In this document: positions 1 to 11,005 of the stretch, piece after piece
Layout: every line of letters starts with the position of its first letter
How positions within the stretch are numbered: position 1 is the stretch's first letter
Made by a program: the position numbers and the translations under genes
Notes under the pieces: generated by a model
Seen by the model: the letters and a program-made list of their open reading frames with translations, nothing else
What the model was told of the DNA's origin: nothing
Databases searched by the model: none
From: Rutidosis leptorrhynchoides
Lineage: Eukaryota > Streptophyta > Magnoliopsida > Asterales > Asteraceae
Direction of reading: 5' to 3'
Length of the DNA stretch: 64,000 nt
NCBI RefSeq assembly: GCF_046630445.1
Contig: NC_092341.1
Span: forward strand, 6,016,001-6,080,000

Positions 1-20
1 CCTTCATTTGATCGTACGAG

Positions 21-516
21 ATGAATCCCTCAACCAGTTCGAATTCCTCGGATTCCGACAGCTATTTCGATATGGAGTTTCACCTAAGCTCCAAAAGCAG
101 TGTCACCAAAATAAATCAACCAATTCATTTGATGGGTTTGTAGCCTACTTAATAAATGAAGACACGAAGAAGGTGATCCCTTCCACCAATCGAATACACT
201 TCTTGGTGAAGAACCTGAAGCACTTACCGGCGAACCTGTCCGAAATACCATATTCACCCTCATTTCCAGGATATCTCGCAATGATTATATGATATCCCAA
301 ATTCTAAACCTTATTCATCCGCTCGTTTCGACCAACAATCATCCTAGAATAATGGAAGAAGTCCACGAGCTTCGCGCTCGAGTAATCAATTTGGAAAACA
401 TGGTGCAAAATTTACCAGCTTCAGCAACATCATCGGCACCAACAGTACCATCAGTAACAGCACCAGTACCATCAACAATCCATACCTCAACATCACATTC
501 TGTACCTCGAATATAA
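21..516 (+). pseudogene. Decayed copy of the LARD small ORF
   Basis: The sequence parallels the intact 148-codon ORF at 23040-23486. It has a Ser-rich start (MNPSTSSNSSDSDSYFDMEF), a central EEGDPFH and EALTGEP block, then IMEEVHELRARV leading into a coiled-coil-like heptad stretch. The middle is broken: stops and frame changes lie between roughly 130 and 190. The C-terminal half (about 197-516) is open in one frame and diverges from the other copy mostly at third codon positions. The function is unknown. By position, first ORF after the primer site, it could be a reduced Gag-like or RNA-chaperone protein, but no zinc knuckle or known Gag motif is present. Confidence 0.7.
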
Positions 517-969
517 TCATCGTTCTACATATCGTTCTACATCAATTACCTTCGTTTGACATGGATATTATGTAATCTTTAATGTTTTAGAGATTATATA
601 TTTTCGTTCTAACGGTAAATTAAATGAGTTTAATATCATATTGACTCATTAAATCCATGATTACATCTGAAGAAAATATATATGTATATATATTTTTTAT
701 AAAGATTGTAAATAAAAATTCTTTTGTACAAATTGTTAATGGTGAAAATATTTTAACGGGTAGGTAATACCCGAGGAATATTTAGATTTCACATTGAAAA
801 GTTACACTGTACATTCTTCGAATCTGAATTCAACAGTCATCTACTATCCTATTTACATTCACAGATATACGTATCCGATCACTGCAGAATAACCATTTTC
901 ATTCAATTTCATATTTGGGTTTTGACCTATCAGAATCCAACAAGTGGCATAATGAAGAAAACATTAGAC

Positions 970-1489
970 AAAATAAAATTTGTTAGAAACAAACAAATTA
1001 ACTATGAGAAATTTTGTTAAGAACACACGCTAACTGTTTCTAGCTAATTGTTCCCAGCTAACTGATTACACTTTATTTATCACAATTTAATTATCATAAT
1101 TTATTTTATCGCAATTTACATTCTCGCAATTTTATTTATCGTCATTTAATTTCTGTTATTTACTTTACGCACTTTATTTATCGTTATTTAAATTCTGTAT
1201 TTATTTTACGCACTTTAAATATCGGGACACGTATACAAGGTTTTGACATATCATATTGACACATCTATATATATTATTTGGAATCACCATAGACACTCTA
1301 TATGCAGTAATGATCGAGTTCTCTATACAGGGTTGAGGTTGATTCTACAATAATATATATAGTTTGAGTTGTGATCGAGTCTGAGACATGTACACGGGTC
1401 ATGATACTTATTAATTAATTCGAATATTATATATTAAATCATATATGAATTATTGGACTGTCAACTGTGGACTATCGACTGTGGATTAA
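970..1489. repeat. Block present in LARD copy 1 but absent from copy 2
   Basis: Alignment with 24030-24090 breaks at about 970 and resumes at about 1489. AACATTAGACAA precedes the block and AACATTGGACAA ends it, so a roughly 12-bp sequence flanks the insert. The block is low complexity (repeated TTTATTTATCGCAATTT-like phrases) followed by a stretch around ATATATATAGTTTGAG. A related phrase runs in the opposite direction at 63690-63840. It could be an insertion or a recombination between two LARD subfamilies. Confidence 0.5.
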
Positions 1490-2993
1490 TAACATTGGAC
1501 AATAAAAATGAATTAAAATATTGATTATAACATATAAAACTAAACATTTCTTCAAGTTTGCCACTTGATTTCATCTTAAACGCCATTTGTATCTTGACAA
1601 TTCTAATCTGCGTTCAAACCTTTCATGATTCTTGAAAACACCTCAATTGAAAGGATAAATCAACCGCACTTCATCTATGGAAGAAAAAATTTATGCATAT
1701 AGTTATGCACCTGAAAACTCTCGGACCCTAAGTAAAAGTTTAACACGTGTCTGTGTTAGCTCCTTTGGCATTGTTATTACCGAAAATAACATTGCAACTC
1801 TTTTTCATATTAGCCAATTTTATCACAGCTTCAACAAATCAACTTCAACTTCCATTCGAATTAGCCTTATTATAACTTCGATATATAAGTTTGCCTGTCG
1901 TCATCGTTACCGGAGAACCGTTTATATTTCACCACATTAGCAGTAAAATTACCAGCAACTTTAATGAATTTGGACTTTCCGAAAAATCATTATATTCATT
2001 GAAACCCCATCTTGTATTCATCTATACCCTGTAACAATAATTGCAATACCAATTACCGGGAATCAGCAATCAGTATTTCGAATCTCGTAGCAATTCTATA
2101 TCAATAGTTATATGTACACATATAACAATTATCTCCTAGAATTACGATCTTCAATTCTGAAATTTTGAAAAGGCACCCAGTTTACGAATCGATACTCTGA
2201 ATGTTGAAAAAACTGAATGAAACAGCAGAAACTGTAGGCAACCTTAAACGACCTTAGTCGTTGAAAGTTTGATGATAAAGAATAATATGTTGGAAAAGCT
2301 CAGAAACGTTGGAACTGGAAAACGGATAGAGTTAACCATGAAGGAGACCAAGGACAAATACAAGGACCATACCCTATATTCAAAGAATCCAGATAATTCT
2401 GGATCCGTTGAAATCTTTAGAGAATATCTTGCTCCGAAGTCATGTTAAAAATCTTGCGGAAAATCTTTCTCCATCAACCATCGAACTTAGAAATTCCAAA
2501 ATATCATCATCAATATCTTCGATATTTCTGAGGATATTTTCATAAATATTCTCGTCCGAAATTATATATCTCTTCGTGCTTCCTGTGTATCATTATATTG
2601 GAAACATTCAATAGAAAATTTAGTATCGAAAAGCAGATTATGTGAAATTGTGAAGAAAGCCGTGGACAAATCATAAAGAATAAGTATGACTTCAAAGAAT
2701 CCAAATGATTCAATGTCTGCTAAAGTCTTTAGTGAATATCTTGCTTCTTACTCTAAACCCTTGCAAACAATAGTTTCTATCATCCTCTGATCGTAGATAT
2801 TCCGAGATATTATCGTATCTTTCATTATAAATATCCTCCATATTTCTGGAGATATTTTTATAACTATTCTTATCTGAAATCATTAATTTCTTCGTGCTAT
2901 CAGTATTAAATCATATAGAAACTGTTAGTTTCTATATTCTGTAAACTTTCGAGCTTAAAATATAAATGTTATTGAAGTAATGTTGGGAACTGA

Positions 2994-3056
2994 TGCATGA
3001 GTTAGTATAATATAATGACACTTGATCAACGTGATTATATTACAGTAACTCATATT
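2994..3056 (+). other. Conserved stem-loop of the LARD family (copy 1)
   Basis: The left arm begins at 2997 with ATGAGTTAGTATAATATAAT. The right arm (ATTATATTACAGTAACTCAT) ends at about 3053. They pair at 18 of 20 positions. The loop contains CTTGATCAACG, whose core TTGATCAA is a perfect 8-base palindrome. The same structure occurs at 25148-25204 and, with a different loop, at 51781-51893. Confidence 0.65.
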
Positions 3057-3944
3057 GAGTTTCTAATGGAATGTGATGATTCACAGTACCATCATTATGT
3101 GCCATATTACACGATTCTTTCATTCTACTTAACCTCTAAACATATCAAGAAAATATTTTCTTGATGGTTCTGTCTTTTCCGTAACTTCTGGTAATTTAAC
3201 AAATTAAATCGTGCTATTACATTTCCTTTCCGCTTAGAACATTAAGTTATGTTCATTCGAAATTTTATACGTACGAATTCGAGACGTCTTAATCGCTTTA
3301 CTTCAGGTCGGGGAGAAAACAAAAACATGGAGCCTCGAAATACAAATTGGAGTATAAATCGCAGCAAACAAGAAAGATCATAAACCGTGTATGTCTATGC
3401 GAATAGCAAGATAAAGACACGGGAGGATCAGGAATACAATAATCCCTAGAGCGTAATAGAAGTAAACAGATTCTTCTGGTGGCAAATGAAAAAGAAGAAT
3501 TATTGTTGCAATGACCAGAATAATATTCAGAATTAGAACTGAATTGAGCATTTTCACAATCCTTAGAAGAATAGATTGAGGAAGAAAGTATATGAGTGAT
3601 GAAAATAAAAAGAACGAAAGAGGTTGATTTACAGCTAAGCGATCTAGGCAGATGACCGCATTAAATTAAAGAGAATCCTAATTTTATTATTTACCGAAGA
3701 ATCAAATCTTTTAGATTACAAAGATTTTCTTAAAATCCCTTGAATTCCGGAATTCAACTCTGACTACGTCACCAGTTAAGACAAATCTGCATTTACTCAT
3801 TTCAATCTTTTATGATAGCTTCACTCGTACTCTTCGAGTAATCGAATTGTTTTATCTATATTAATCAATAATGATAAAACTCTATTCATCAACTCATATT
3901 CGTCATGAAAACATTTTTTTATTGTTAGCCATGACGACCTTACT

Positions 3945-3981
3945 CAAATTTCGGGACGAAATTTCTTTAACGGGTAGGTAC
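3945..3981 (+). promoter_or_regulatory. Polypurine-tract region before the 3' LTR (LARD copy 1)
   Basis: GGGACGAAATTTC is followed by ACGGGTAGGTAC and then TGTAGTGACCC, the LTR start. The same arrangement stands before the 3' LTRs of the complete LARD (26192-26228) and of the minus-strand chromovirus (47652-47688). This marks the plus-strand priming site of the element. Confidence 0.65.
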
Positions 3982-4271
3982 TGTAGTGACCCAGAAATTT
4001 CTGACTAAATTTAAACTTAATCTTTATATGATTTCGATATGATAAGCAAAGTATGTAGAAATGAGTCTAGAAAATTTTGGAACAATGTTCATATATTCAA
4101 TTGACCTTCGACCATTCCCGACGATTCACGAACAACTATTTGTAAATAAATACATATATAATTAAATGTATATAAATAATAATTGGGAATATTATTTGAA
4201 ATATTATAGGATTTAATGGTAGGAAATAAATATGTAAAATAATATGCCATGTAATAAAAACTATTATGTTG

Positions 4272-4273
<2 letters not shown>

Positions 4274-4318
<45 letters not shown>
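4274..4318. repeat. (TA)n microsatellite in LTR
   Basis: About 45 bp of uninterrupted TA, some 290 bp inside the LTR. The related solo LTR has a TA tract at a similar distance from its start (42917-42987). Confidence 0.95.
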
Positions 4319-4320
<2 letters not shown>

Positions 4321-6007
4321 TATTTATATTTATACATAATAATACTTGTAAATATATAATATTATATTTATTTGTTTAAAAAGATTAAATTAATATAATT
4401 ATTTATTTAAACTTTTAATTAAGATTGGTTATATATATAGAAAGAGCATATATTAAAGATAAATAATTTTGAGCTTAATTGGTAAACGTCAGTAACACTC
4501 GGTTGATATTTTGTTAGTTTTAATATAGATATTGTACATGTTCATGAAGGATTGAAATAAAAGTTGGACTGTAAATTGATTACGAAGATTTTAGATTTGT
4601 CAAAAATATTTTTACCTTTTTAAGATTAAATATTAGCACTCCGTACATATAAATTGGAATAGAAAATAAATAATTATAGAACCTTTTTGATCAGGTTTCA
4701 AACAGTTAATGAGTGAAATAATTAAATATATTTAATCTAAAAATTTGGGATTTTTAGGAACACTTTTGTACGTTAACTGTTTAGCAATGAACCACAATAT
4801 AACACAGTCCGTGAAAACTGTCGGTAAAATAATCCAAAGTTTCAATTCATTCTAACACGTTTATTATTATATTAATATCATTAATATTTGAATTACTGTT
4901 TAGTTTTGTTTCACTCTCCCCACCACCTTTAATTAGTAGGGGGTATGTATGATATTTACATTGTTATACGCATAAATGATAGGAATCATCCACCATCTTA
5001 ATTTATTTACCTGCTACTTCTCCCTACTTCTTTCCCTGGGAACATCGATCATCCAACACCCTACTACTAGTTGCCTGCTCGACTTACAACTCAAAACCCG
5101 GGTGTTGCTTTATAATTTTGAAGGTAACCAAATCAACCCACTTTCGGATTACCACCATCGAATACTATCACCACCATAGTCCACCATCTCCACCTTCACG
5201 TTGTATTTTTTTTTTCTTTCTTCTCTCACCCACAAGCAATCACCCTCGTCAACCTTCATCACCATTGTGAACCTCACTCACTCACTCTCTCTGTCTTTCT
5301 CTCTCTCTCCTAAACCAAACAATCATCGAGCTGATGTAATACTCCTGTTTCTATTTCAAACACTTGTGAATATGCTGTTGTTATCTCCTATTTTTTTGTT
5401 ACTGTTACGGAGAAAACGAAGTAAAGAAAGTGACGATGAACTGTGATAACGAAGGTGATGATAATGGTATTATGTAAAATTCATGAGGTCGATATTGCTG
5501 CTATATTATGCATATGCCTTCCGGTTACAATCAACTACAACCTTCAAGAACCACCTCCTGCAGTACTACAAGCTACAACTACTATTCTTGCTCGAACAAT
5601 TCAACAACCCAGTTGCTACAGTACCTGTACGTTTCTGTTTTTGCAGTACATGCTGCTGCAAGTGAACTTCTTCTATTTGTTATTGTTATACTTCCTGTTT
5701 CATTCTATTGTAATAAGGATGATGAAATGAATGGATTATATACGAAGAAGAAGATGATGAGTATGTTAAAAATGGTGAAGATTATGAATAGTAGTCGTGA
5801 GATGATGATGAAGGTAACGATGGTGTTAAGCTCGATAAAGATGATGATGATGTTAGTTTGTGATAACCATGATAGATATTAAATATGATGATGATGATTC
5901 GCGAATTGAATCATTATGATGATATATTTTAGAAGAAAATGGAAACAAATAGATATATAGGTTATATGATTAAATTCGGAGTTATAAATAAGAAAAACGA
6001 TAACAGT

Positions 6008-6082
6008 GTAATGGTTTGGGGTGTTGGTGGGGAACGAGAGGTCCTGATTTCGAACCCAGGCCACTACTATATGTTTTTTTTT
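6008..6082 (+). other. tRNA-like module 1 in LTR
   Basis: ATGGTTTGGGGTGTTGG, then GATTTCGAACCC (like a pol III B box or tRNA T-arm loop, with CCTG and CAGG able to pair around it), then a run of nine T about 18 nt later. It aligns along its full length with modules at 6247-6325 and 9078-9147. It is not a complete tRNA: no acceptor stem or anticodon arm can be drawn. Confidence 0.45.
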
Positions 6083-6246
6083 ATTAAGAGGAGCAGTTGG
6101 GAGAAGCAGTTAGGCCGATTTACTTGCTGTTGGACTTGAGAAATTAATGTTGGGCTGTGACCCAATATGCAAGCAGGGACCCAATATGCAAGCAGGCTTC
6201 GGTTAACCGGGTTATATAGAAATAAGGTAGGGGTTAAATCAGATAA

Positions 6247-6325
6247 CCAAGTTAGCTTGGATGGTTTGGGATGTTGTTTAGATATCAATAGGTCGTGGGT
6301 TCAAACCTTGCAGATGGCGTTTTTA
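6247..6325 (+). other. tRNA-like module 2 in LTR
   Basis: ATGGTTTGGGATGTTG, then GGGTTCAAACC as a T-arm-like block, then a T-rich tract (TTTTTATTTTTT). It lies just upstream of the TTA microsatellite. The same order is seen at 9078-9470 in the neighbouring LTR unit, so the position is conserved. Confidence 0.45.
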
Positions 6326-6361
6326 TTTTTTATTTTCTCCTATTCTTTTGAGGTACAACTT

Positions 6362-6560
6362 CTTTTAGTATTATTATTATTATTGTTATTATTATTAGTA
6401 TTATTGTTATTGTTAATTGTTAATGTTTTAATTATTATTATTATCACTTTTATTATTACTGTTAGTATTGTTAAAAATTATTATCTTTATCATTATTATT
6501 AATAGTAGTATTACAAGTATTATTATTAGTATTCTTATGTTGTTATTATTATAATTAAAA
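6362..6560. repeat. Imperfect (TTA)n microsatellite
   Basis: About 200 bp of TTA/TTG/ATT triplets following the tRNA-like module and the phrase GAGGTACAACTTCTTTT. Arrays of the same triplet stand at 9180-9470 and, on the opposite strand, at 40516-40960, each inside an LTR. Confidence 0.9.
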
Positions 6561-6891
6561 TTTTTACAAACAAGAAAAATTTATATAAAATATATTTATC
6601 ACATAAGTATACTAATATTACATAAAATTATGTTTAACTAATACAATTATTATAACGTTAATTGAATTATATATCAAATAAGTATTATAACCTATTATAA
6701 GTAGTAATAAAATATATATATATATATATATATAGGAATTATAATTGTAATACATAACAAGATAAATATAAAATATTCGATTACGATTATATGTATTAAT
6801 GAATATATAAATGATATAGGTTCGTGAATCCGAGGCCAACCCCATACTTGTTCAATGTTGTTCTATGTATTTTTACTACAAAATACATTAG

Positions 6892-7141
6892 GTGAGTTTT
6901 ATTTGCTCCCTTTTTACTCATTACATTTTTGGGCTGAGAATACATGGAAATGCTTTATGAACTGTTTTACAATATTTATATGCGTGAGTTTCATTTGCTC
7001 CCTTTTTACTCATTACATTTTTGGGCTGAGAATACATGCAAATGCTTTATTAACTGTTTTACAATATTTATATGCGTGAGTTTCATTTGCCTTTTTACTC
7101 TTTATATTTTTGGGCTGAGAATACATGCGCAATTTTTATAA
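6892..7141 (+). repeat. Tandem triplication, 92-bp period, carrying the donor motif
   Basis: Three copies begin with GTGAGT at 6892, 6984 and 7076. Each continues through TTTTTGGGCTGAGAATACATG. The third is diverged. Other LTRs here carry a single unit. Confidence 0.85.
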
Positions 7142-7584
7142 ATGTTTTACGAAATAGACAAAAGTAATTGAAACTACATTATATGGGTGAATGATCGAAA
7201 TCGAATATGCCCCTTTTTATTAAGTCTGGTAATCTAAGAATTAGGGAACAGACACCCTAATTGACGCGAACTCTAAAGATAGATCTATCGAGCTCAACAA
7301 GCCCCATCCAAAGTACCGAATGCTTTAGTACTTCGAAATTTATATCATGTCCGAAGGAGGATCCCGGAATGATGGGGATATTCTTATATGCATATTGTGA
7401 ATGTCGATTACCAGGTGTTCAATCCATATGAATGATATTTTTGTCTCTATGCATGGGACGTATGTTTATGAGAAATGGAAATATGAAATCTTGTGGTCTA
7501 TTAAAATTATGAAATGATTGTTTATGATAAAATAATGAACTCACCAACCTTTTGGTTGACACTTTAGAGCATGTTTATTCTCAG
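6892..7584 (+). other. Putative LTR intron (LARD copy 1)
   Basis: The donor context is ATTAG|GTGAGT at 6892 and the acceptor TTTATTCTCAG ends at 7584, followed by GTATGAA. Equivalent pairs occur in the LTRs at 9939-10539, 21813-22296, 28258-28741 and, on the minus strand, 31570-32049. The interior holds GATAGATCTATC at 7278-7289. The splice sites are inferred from consensus only. Confidence 0.4.
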
Positions 7585-9077
7585 GTATGAAAGAAACCTT
7601 CCGCTGTGCAATTGCTCATTTTAAGGACAATACTTGGAGTCAATCATCGCTCTGGGATCAAATGTTGATGATTTCGTCCGGATGGATTAGGACGGGTCTC
7701 TACAAACTACTCCAACACTTGGAACGCCATCACTCAACAACTACACCCTATTACTACAATCATCATCAAGACCTTCATGACCCACGATCATTGCTAACGC
7801 TCTTCGATTCTATTCAACGCCAACAACCATTAGAACACCCCAGGTTTGTTACTCGTTTCTTATGTTTGTGAGACGAAAAAAAAAAATACCATACAACCAT
7901 CACCATTACTTCGCTACCACTACTAAACGATATTGTTTTCATCTGCTAGAAATCAATCTCAATCGAACCACATCATATATGATTGCTCAAACTATCCTTT
8001 CTCTTGTAAACCATCACCAACATCATTATAATTCGATAGTTCTTCTATTTTTATGTTTACGGTTTCAACAACCCAAACTTGCCATCATCATTTAGTCCAC
8101 CTTCCGTCTACCATCGAACCACTCCCACATCACCACCTTTGTTCATCTCCGGCCGCCTCATCATCTCTCATACACCACCATCTACGTGAGATTTTTGTTA
8201 CCATAAACCTCCACAACCCATTAAACTTGCTACTTCCTTTTTGATGAGGCTACTATATATATTTTTATACATCTGAGAAGGAAACGAATAAGAGTGAGTG
8301 AGATGCATCGAGACTTTTAGTGAAGTGATAAATAAAATATAATGACTCTTATAACCATACTTAATTATTGATGCAAAGCTTTTTATGAAATTGTCGTTAA
8401 TGCTTTTCCTAGTGGGTGGTTAATGGAAAATGAAGGATATATATATTCAAAACAAATGCAATGATTGATCTCCCATCTGCGTTAAATATTGTTTCCTGTT
8501 AGTCGTATTCGGAAGTTTGAAAATAGGGGACCAAGTTGATTACTTTTCACATGCCACTCATATCTAAATCTCAACTTGCAAAACCCTTTTGCTGTACGTG
8601 ACCTTGCAAAACCCAAGTTGATTACTTTTTTTTTATAACCCCACCGTTTGTTGATTACATTTCACCGAATCCTATTTTTAGTTTGGGCCATCATAATTCA
8701 TTTAACAAACCGAGACTATCGTGGAGTTCTTCTACTGGTTACCATCCTTGAACAGCCATTTAAATTGCTGCTGCAATGTACAACTTCTGTTGGGCTTCGG
8801 TTTTCCTGTTGGGCCGAGTGTTACATAGACACATAAGATTGTTATATAAATGATGATTCCGTAAGTGATGATAGATTACGGTTATAAGAATGATGAAATC
8901 CGAAAGTGATGATAATGTTGATGATTATGATAGTGAAGGAGATGATGTTCATATGTTAGGTTAAGATTTAGGAATGATGAGGATAATATATGATGAAGAA
9001 AAAGAAAAAAAGCAAACCGAAAATAAAACGGGTTAAATGGGTTTAGGCCGAGTTCAAAACAGAAAAGTAATAACAGT

Positions 9078-9147
9078 TCGATGATCTAGGGCGTTATCAG
9101 GTTAGCGGGACGTCGCGGGTTCAAACCCGGACTTGGGCATTTTTTTA
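9078..9147 (+). other. tRNA-like module 3 in LTR
   Basis: GATGATCTAGGGCGTTATC, then GCGGGTTCAAACCCGG (a good T-arm: CGGG paired with CCCG around TTCAAA), then seven T. It is the best of the three modules and sits in the same place relative to the TTA array as module 2. Confidence 0.5.
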
Positions 9148-9179
9148 GAACAACTTCTTTGAGGTAGTAATTTTAACTC

Positions 9180-9470
9180 TGTTTATTATTTTTATTTATA
9201 ATTATTATTATTATTATTGACATTATTGATATTATTGTTGTTATCATTATTGTTAAAAAGATCATATTTAGTAAAAGTATTATTATTATTATAAATATTA
9301 TTCTTATTATCATTATTATTACGAATATTATTATTAGTAATATTATTATCATTATTATCATTAGTAGTAAAATTATTATTATTATTATTATCATTATAAT
9401 TATTATTATTATTAGAATTATTATCATTATTATTATTATCATTAATACTATCATTATCATTATTTCATTA
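9180..9470. repeat. Imperfect (TTA)n microsatellite
   Basis: About 290 bp of TTA/TCA/TTG triplets. Poly-isoleucine reading frames here are by-products of the repeat. Confidence 0.95.
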
Positions 9471-10150
9471 ACATGAATTTTATGTAATTTTATTTACATT
9501 ATTTACATTATTTTTATTATTATAATTTTACTTTATTATTATTATGGTATTATTATTATTACTACAAACAAAATGACTATAGTTATTATTATCAAAATTA
9601 TCATTTTCATTATCACTATTAAGATTACTATTATTAATTTACTGAATAAATATTATACATATAAGAAAAATATATTTATTACATATAACATAACTATATT
9701 AATATTTTTATAATAAATACTAATTATTTACCTAAAGTATATAAAATAAATATAGTTAATTAAGTTATTAATGAAACATATAAGTTACTAAAATAACAAT
9801 TAATAATAATATATAAATTGTTCGGTTACGAGTATATATGTTAATATATATATAAATGATATAGGTTCGTGAATCTGAGGCCAACCCTGCATTGTTTGGT
9901 TCCGTCGTATGAATATTTTTACTACAAAATATCGTATTGTGAGTTCATTTGATTCCCTTTTACTCTTTACGTTTTTGAGACTGAGAATACATGCGCTGCT
10001 TTATAACTGATTTACAACTGTTTTATTCAATGCTTTTACAATCTATATTTTTGGAATACATAAACTACTTTTATAACTGTTTTACGAAATAGACACAAGT
10101 AATCGAAACTACATTCTATGGTTGAATTATCGAAATCGAATATGCCCTAT

Positions 10151-10345
10151 TTATCATGTACGATGTTTTCCCGGAATGATGGCGAATTTATCATGTCCGA
10201 TGTTTTCCCGCATGTCCGATGTTTTTCCGGAATGATGGCGAATTTATCATGTCCGATGTTTTTCCGGAATGATGTTATCATGTCCGATGTTTTCCCGTAA
10301 TGATGACAAATTTATCATGTCCGAAGTTGTCCCGGAATGATGAGG
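10151..10345 (+). repeat. Tandem repeat around TCATGTCCGATGTTTTCCCG
   Basis: About five units of TCATGTCCGATGTTTT-CCGGAATGATGGCGAATT, some shortened. The neighbouring LTR has a single unit at 7341-7378. The expansion has replaced the GATAGATCTATC block found in the other LTRs. Confidence 0.85.
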
Positions 10346-10866
10346 ATATTCTATATGCAATTTGTTAAGGTCGATTACCAGGTGTTCAATCCATATGAAT
10401 GAATTTTATGCATAATGGTTATGGAAAATGGGAATATTAAATCTTGTGGTCTATCAAAATGATGAATTTTATTGTTTTATGATAAACCTATGAACTCACC
10501 AACCTTTTGGTTGACACTTTAAAGCACGTTTATTCTCAGGTATGAAAGAAACCTTCCGCTGTGCATTTGCTCTTTTTAAAGATATTACTTGGAGTCGTTC
10601 AAGGCATATAGACGCCAGTTCATCGCGGTGGTACCATATGTTATTGTGTTCGTTCAGGAAGATTTTGGACAGGGTATGACAGTTGTGACACCTACTTTGC
10701 GGCGAGCGGGATGGTAAATTCGCTTAAAATTATTGGTGGGTTTTATAGGGGAGACTAATGCATAGGAACGATTGGTTTGTAATGTTAGTCCATAAATTTT
10801 GAGGTCTTTTACACTTTAGTCCTTGGGTAAAGTTTTGATGGGTCGGGTTGGAAGGGCAATTTGGTT

Positions 10867-11005
10867 TCTACAATGAAAGTGAGGTTGTGGAGCTAATCCT
10901 ATTTGGACACAAAATACACGTTTTAGAATGTACTCCGTAATTTCTACAGTGAAAGTGAGGTTGTGAAACCAATCACATTTGAACACAAAATACACCATTT
11001 AGAAT
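10867..11005. repeat. Tandem duplication, about 73-bp period
   Basis: Two copies of TTTCTACARTGAAAGTGAGG...ACACAAAATACAC, at about 10867-10930 and 10938-11002, differing at a few bases. No ORF of note. Confidence 0.8.

Larger units (their letters stand above)
1..3981 (+). mobile_element. Interior of a non-autonomous LTR element (LARD copy 1), 5' end outside the window
   Basis: This stretch aligns in the same order with the interior of the complete element at 22628-26228. Shared parts are the small coiled-coil ORF at the left, a long AT-rich non-coding middle, a stem-loop near 3.0 kb, and a 3' end reading GGGACGAAATTTC then ACGGGTAGGTAC directly before an LTR start. No protease, integrase or reverse transcriptase is visible in any frame, so it depended on another element for mobility. 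It is more decayed than the 22.6-kb copy, with a frameshifted ORF and an extra block at about 970-1489. The 5' LTR lies outside the window. LARD (large retrotransposon derivative) is a description by structure, not a database match. Confidence 0.8.
3982..7704 (+). mobile_element. 3' LTR of LARD copy 1
   Basis: It starts TGTAGTGACCCAGAAATTTC and aligns with the start of the solo LTR read from 43159 downward. Downstream come a TA tract, a CCACCA-rich leader-like stretch (about 4970-5350), two tRNA-like modules, a TTA microsatellite, a GTGAGT-to-TTCTCAG putative intron and an end near GGACGGGTCTCTACA. The last part is shortened compared with the solo LTR. The exact right end is uncertain because another LTR-like unit follows at once. 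The short ORFs here (for example around 5200-5880 and 6167-6502) are repetitive and not taken as genes. Confidence 0.65.
7705..10681 (+). mobile_element. Second LTR-like unit, truncated at its 5' side
   Basis: It repeats the order of the previous LTR: CAACAACC/ATCACCA-rich stretch (7705-8240), tRNA-like module, TTA array, ATAGGTTCGTGAATC (about 9860), GTGAGT donor, CACCAACCTTTTGGTTGACA, TTCTCAGGTATGAAAG, CCGCTGTGCA, and an end resembling the solo LTR (ATATGTTATTGTGTTCGT). The usual LTR start is missing, and no interior separates it from 3982-7704. It may be a tandem LTR product or the remnant of a second element. Confidence 0.55.

Noticed and set aside
5200-5880. Several overlapping 60-124 aa frames
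   Set aside because: They lie in the LTR in a CCA/ATC-rich leader-like stretch, overlap in all frames and have no recognisable domain.
6008-6325. Complete tRNA genes
   Set aside because: Only a T-arm-like block and T run are present; no acceptor stem or anticodon arm can be built, so kept as tRNA-like modules.
7587-8244. His/Thr-rich frames of 63-94 aa
   Set aside because: Same leader-like LTR stretch in the second LTR unit; composition reflects CAT/CCA repeats.
9173-9460. Long minus-strand poly-isoleucine frame (also 40567-40893 on plus)
   Set aside because: Direct result of TTA/AAT microsatellites; not a protein.
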